Shown here: one piece after another, positions 7,737-10,646 of the stretch | Layout of the letters: each line of letters starts with the position of its first letter | Position numbering within the stretch: position 1 is the first letter of the stretch | Assembly (NCBI GenBank): GCA_003024985.2 | Contig: PXIH01S0002191.1 | DNA: 10,646 nucleotides | Reading direction: 5' to 3' (one strand) | DNA from: Euperipatoides rowelli | Taxonomy: Eukaryota > Onychophora > Udeonychophora > Euonychophora > Peripatopsidae | Notes under the pieces: model-generated | The model's input: the letters and a program-made list of their open reading frames with translations, nothing else | Databases searched by the model: none | Told to the model about the DNA's origin: nothing | Program-made: the position numbers and the translations under genes

Positions 7737-7946
7737 AATTTCTTTATTGCAAATATAAAATGAGGAGAACCTCAATATGTCAATGCATTAGTAGCTTGAC
7801 AATGTCAATCCATTAGTAGATTGTCAATGTCAATCCCTTAGTAGATTGACTATTATGGAAGCCACAGTTCAATTCTTTATTGCAAAGATAAAATGAAGAG
7901 AATCACAAGTCAATCATTAGTAGATTGACTATTAATGGAAGCCATG
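7737..7946 (+). repeat. Tandem duplication inside the left arm
   Basis: The first copy (7737-7864) and second copy (7871-7944) both start AATT(T)CTTTATTGCAAA, continue ATAAAATGA(G/A)GAGAA, and end AGATTGACTATTA(A)TGGAAGCCA. The right arm has only one equivalent segment. The duplication therefore occurred in the left arm after the inverted structure formed, or the right arm lost a copy. Confidence 0.85.
7776..7850 (+). repeat. 25-bp minisatellite, three units
   Basis: Three contiguous 25-base units lie at 7776-7800, 7801-7825 and 7826-7850, with a consensus close to AATGTCAATCCATTAGTAG plus ATTG(A/T)C. Each differs from its neighbours at only a few positions. The second member of the larger tandem duplication holds a single related unit (about 7907-7930). 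The expansion to three units is thus local. Confidence 0.92.
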
Positions 7947-8151
7947 GCAAATTCATTGCTTTTGGTTTGGTCTTTTTCTTGATCGTTTCTCTAAATGGCG
8001 GTTTGACGACTGTTTTTCAGAAAATGCAAGACTGTTATGAAGCAGGTGTCTTTAGAATTTAATTCATGGGAAATCACGATTTTCCTCATATTTAAATTTT
8101 TTATTACAATGTTTAAAATGAAATAATCATATAACTTTTTATGTTAATTGG

Positions 8152-8536
8152 TTTCCCATAAATTTCAATTTTCTGTTTAAAAACAAACACCTGTCACTAA
8201 GACAAGCAAAATTTAATAATGACATTCTATTTGTCATATAATTGTAAATGCAATGATTTTAACAAGTTGAATTATTGTATGAAAAAACTATTTCACTGAG
8301 ACACAAAGCGTAAGACACTTACTATGTAACAACCTCATATTCAAATGTTGATCATTGGTCAATAAAAAAAATTAAGTCAAAGGAACAGCATTTTCTATGG
8401 CTTCCATAATGATCGTTCTTCTAATGCCTTAGCCCGGTAAGTTTCAGTTCTTATCTTTTATCTTTGCAATACAGAAATTTTCCATAAGAGAAAACCAAAT
8501 TAAGTAGGATAATAGAAATTAATAAGGTGCTGATGG
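8152..8536 (-). repeat. Copy 3 of the foldback-family repeat (right arm)
   Basis: Read on the minus strand from 8536, this gives CATCAGCACCTTATT, TTTCTGTATTGCAAAGATAAAA (8457-8478 region), CATTATGGAAGCCA (8399-8412 region), CAGGTGT (8187-8193) and ATGGGAAA (8152-8159). These match the left arm in order. It lacks the minisatellite expansion. Confidence 0.65.
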
Positions 8537-9100
8537 TTTATGATATATACAAATGAAAGATAAGATCATTTCTGGAATAAATTGATCATTCTCTGATAAA
8601 TGTACTGCAATATAAATTATTATAGGAATGCAAATTGTGCAACTCTGGAATGAGGGGATTAAAGAAATTTAAATATTCAGAAATAATTACAATCATTATA
8701 ATTAGTTCCGCAGAATACTGTCAACGGGCGCCCTGCTGAAAAAGTGCACCACCCCTATTTCTCAGTCAAAGTTAGGTAAAGTGTACCATTGTCAAACAAG
8801 TACACCATCACCACACTTAAACGTTTTGATCATCTAAAAGAAATACAAGCTGTGCCAAGCAACAGCGCCCCCTTAGTTTTTACCTCATCTAAGATTCAGG
8901 AGAGTGTTAACATGTAATGCAAATAAGTGGGCCATTTTGAAAAACAATCTTTTAAAGATTCTGATTCTAGCAAAATAAGTGCACGTGGGCAGTTTTATAG
9001 TGCATTTTTGTCCTCTAGCATGGTGCCAAATAACACCAACCCCTCCCGCCATCCCCTAACAAATGATAAGTGTGCTAAAAAAAATAGATTTACCAAATAA
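8537..9100. other. Unassigned sequence with GC-richer patches
   Basis: No gene is supported. Between about 8720 and 9060 there are patches of higher GC (GGGCGCCCTGCTG near 8727, CAGCGCCCCC near 8864, CCCCTCCCGCC near 9041). Several related short words also recur, including aagtgcacc, aagtgtacc, aagtacacc and aagtgcacg. These could be remnants of an interspersed repeat, but I cannot assign a class. There is no tRNA-like B box to support a SINE. Confidence 0.4.
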
Positions 9101-9878
9101 ATACTGTTTTAAATCGTTTTTTTTTCAAAATCACCCAAATCAAGAAACAACAAACAAATTTTCACCAAGTTTTTATTTAACTGCTAAGATTTGATAAGAG
9201 TTTTTTTTTTGGCTATCAACTTTTGGATTAGAGAATGGTTGGATGACCTTAAGGGGTTAACACCAAGGAATTCTCTGTATTAAAAACAAGAGCTCAAAAC
9301 AGAAATCTTTGGCGATTAATGAGCATAAACTCCCGCAATAGAGAATGCACCCAATCAACATTTGCCAATTCATTGCACATTAGTAGCCATTCTGTCAAAT
9401 GTGGTAAATGGTAATCAGGTTGGACAATACAGTTATAGATCCTACAGTCGATGTCACTCTGAAGATATCAGTTTTCATTTGAGACTGAATGGCTTTGATT
9501 GACCTCCTATAAATGGAGATGTGATTTGATACATCTTGTAAATGTGTACCAGTTAAGAGAAAGAAGTCATTCAGTGGCGACAAATAAATTTTAAAAATGT
9601 ATCTTTGGCTGTTTCTAGAGTAATGGGAGCACCAGAGTTTGCTATAGAGCTAGACAGCAAGCTTCATGAATCCTTTTATTCTAAACTTTTAAAAACTTAT
9701 CCCCAGGGAAGGGAAGTTCATAGGGAGCCCAAAAATGAGTGGTTGAGGAGGAATAGAAAACCTTAGAATATACAGACATTTCTACTCTATTATTATATAG
9801 ATATTGACTTTGATCTGAAAACATTTCATATAATGCCAGTTTTCACTCGAGACATTAATTTCTCGTGAATATATGCAT
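9101..9878. other. Spacer with no supported gene
   Basis: A 62-codon minus-strand open frame (9395-9583) has a more balanced amino-acid mix than most frames here, but I recognise no domain and see no good flanking splice signals. A 17-base direct repeat with two differences, CAGTTTTCA(T/C)T(T/C)GAGAC, occurs at 9469-9485 and 9837-9853. It hints that older repeat material related to the adjacent copy 4 extends into this stretch. Confidence 0.4.
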
Positions 9879-10129
9879 GAAAGACACATACATGCCTCAA
9901 AACAGTCTTTGTCTGCAATCACTAAAAAATGGAAGTGTGTTTTGTGAAATACTCAAGAGAATAACTAAGTGAAAAATATGGGCATTGTCACAACTTTCAC
10001 AATGGTCAATCTAATAAAGGAATGATATTTTGCAGATCTTCTCTTTTATCTTTGTGATAAAAAAATATCTATTGGAGAAAAATATATTGTAGAAAAATGT
10101 GAGATTGATCATGTGTGCATGCTTTATGG
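9879..10129 (-). repeat. Copy 4 of the foldback-family repeat
   Basis: Read on the minus strand from 10129, it matches the left arm at 7675 onward in order. The shared words are ACCATAAAG, CTC(A)CATTTTTCTA, a T-rich stretch, CAAAGATAAAA with AGAGAAG, (T)TAGATTGAC(C/T)ATT, and AGACTGTTTTGAGGCATGTATGTGTCTTTCATGCAT-like sequence near 9879-9919. Similarity may continue below 9879 to about 9837. I see no obvious partner arm in the window, so this is a solo arm or a degraded element. Confidence 0.62.
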
Positions 10130-10313
10130 TACTAAATTTCATGTAATATGGTAGGATGTTGCCAATCTATAAGTGAAAGCAAAGATCGTGTCTGCTATAG
10201 GTTTTTAATAATTAAAATTATGCACAGAGTGCACATAATTTATGCACTACAGAAAATACTAACAGATATTGAAAAAAACAGTTAATTGCACATTGCTAAT
10301 TTTTTTTTTTTTA
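10130..10313. other. Short spacer with an imperfect hairpin
   Basis: AAATTATG and CATAATTT pair around CACAGAGTGCA at 10215-10241. A T run precedes the tandem array. No gene is supported. Confidence 0.5.
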
Positions 10314-10646
10314 CAAACATCTGGAATCATGACTAGTAAATTTCCACATGATCCTTTTGTAGTTCTGAGAATATGTAGTCTGTATTCGATTTCTCTTTAA
10401 ACATTGTTTAACATCTCTTCCAAAACTGTGTTCAAATCCTGGACAATCCTGTCCCATAATTCCTCCATGTTTTCAAACATTTGCGATCATGATTAGTAAA
10501 CTTCCACATGTGCTTCTTTTGTAGCTCTAAGAATATCTAGTCTGTACTCGTTTTTTCTCCAAACAATTGTTTAACATCTCCTCAGATACTGTGTTCAAAT
10601 CCTGGACAATCCTGTCCCATAATTCCTCCATGTTTACAAACATTTG
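10314..10646. repeat. Tandem array of ~160-163 bp units, continuing off the right edge
   Basis: CAAACAT marks unit starts at 10314, 10474 and 10637, giving periods of 160 and 163 bases. The two complete units share long identical stretches, including GTGTTCAAATCCTGGACAAT and the following CCTGTCCCATAATTCC, with scattered differences elsewhere. A third unit starts before the window ends. On the minus strand each unit opens with MEELWDRIVQDLNTV. In the second unit this frame runs about 34 codons before a stop, and in the first it is broken by a frameshift. The peptide has some resemblance to the C-terminal helices of Tc1/mariner-type transposases, but this is weak. The array may be satellite DNA or a small internal tandem repeat of an element. 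Confidence 0.88.

Larger units (their letters stand above)
7675..8536. mobile_element. Foldback (long inverted repeat) element of an unrecognised family
   Basis: The left arm (7675 to about 8076) and right arm (about 8152 to 8536) carry the same series of words in opposite orientation. From outside inwards these are CAGCAC(A/C)TTAT, a T-rich stretch, TTTCT(T/G)TATTGCAAA, TTATGGAAGCCA, CAGGTGT and ATGGGAAA. About 75 bases separate the arms. The arms have diverged by substitutions and small indels, so the element is old. There is no coding sequence and no recognised terminal motif or target duplication, so the exact ends are uncertain and similarity may extend outwards to about 7651. It could be a MITE, a foldback element, or two independent insertions in opposite orientation. 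Confidence 0.65.

Noticed and set aside
7776-7850. Three regular 25-bp units considered as a CRISPR array
   Set aside because: The units are contiguous without spacers and the context is eukaryotic repeat DNA; it is a minisatellite.
9395-9583. 62-codon minus-strand frame that looked like a possible exon
   Set aside because: No recognisable domain, no convincing splice acceptor upstream, and stop codons on extension.
9780-9800. TCTACTCTATTATTATATAG as another Helitron-like 5' start
   Set aside because: No hairpin plus CTAG terminus follows before the end of the window, and the motif is AT-rich enough to arise by chance.
10425-10446. GTGTTCAAATCCTGG resembling a tRNA T-loop/B box in each tandem unit
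   Set aside because: The flanking bases do not form a T stem and no A box or cloverleaf can be built at the right distance.

Overview
This window looks like non-coding, AT-rich DNA from a metazoan nuclear genome. It is full of homopolymer runs and decayed mobile elements, and I find no intact protein-coding gene. The longest open frames are 61-85 codons and none shows a convincing complete domain. There are no bacterial-style gene arrays, ribosome binding sites, rRNA or tRNA genes. The transposon types (Tc1/mariner-like remnant, hAT-type non-autonomous element, Helitron-like terminus), the degenerate TTAGGG-like stretch and the very low GC suggest a marine or other non-model invertebrate. A mollusc would fit, but the lineage cannot be fixed from this sequence. 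One ambiguous base (n at 5590) indicates draft-quality sequence.

Layout. Positions 85-320 form a GC-richer island whose minus strand weakly resembles the C-terminal dimerisation domain of a hAT transposase. Positions 1254-1762 hold the best-supported coding remnant: a minus-strand, frameshifted, N-terminally deleted transposase of the IS630/Tc1/mariner group, with one terminal repeat at 1741-1760. Positions 2380-3281 are a 902-bp hAT-type non-autonomous element with a perfect 8-bp target site duplication. It contains telomere-like motifs and three sets of inverted repeats in an unexpected order. A perfect 24-bp-arm palindrome lies at 3894-3945. A Helitron-like 3' end lies at 6938-6963.

From about 7650 onward the window is dominated by an unrecognised repeat family. 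Two long arms face each other (7675-8076 and 8152-8536) as a foldback element. A further minus-strand copy lies near 9879-10129, and a more diverged plus-strand copy near 3585-3770. Inside the left arm there is a 25-bp minisatellite (three units) and a larger tandem duplication. The window ends inside a tandem array of about 160-163 bp units that runs off the right edge.

Nothing suggests genes acting together. The region reads as an intergenic or intronic graveyard of transposons. The most promising undescribed items are the foldback family and the rearranged internal structure of the hAT-type element.
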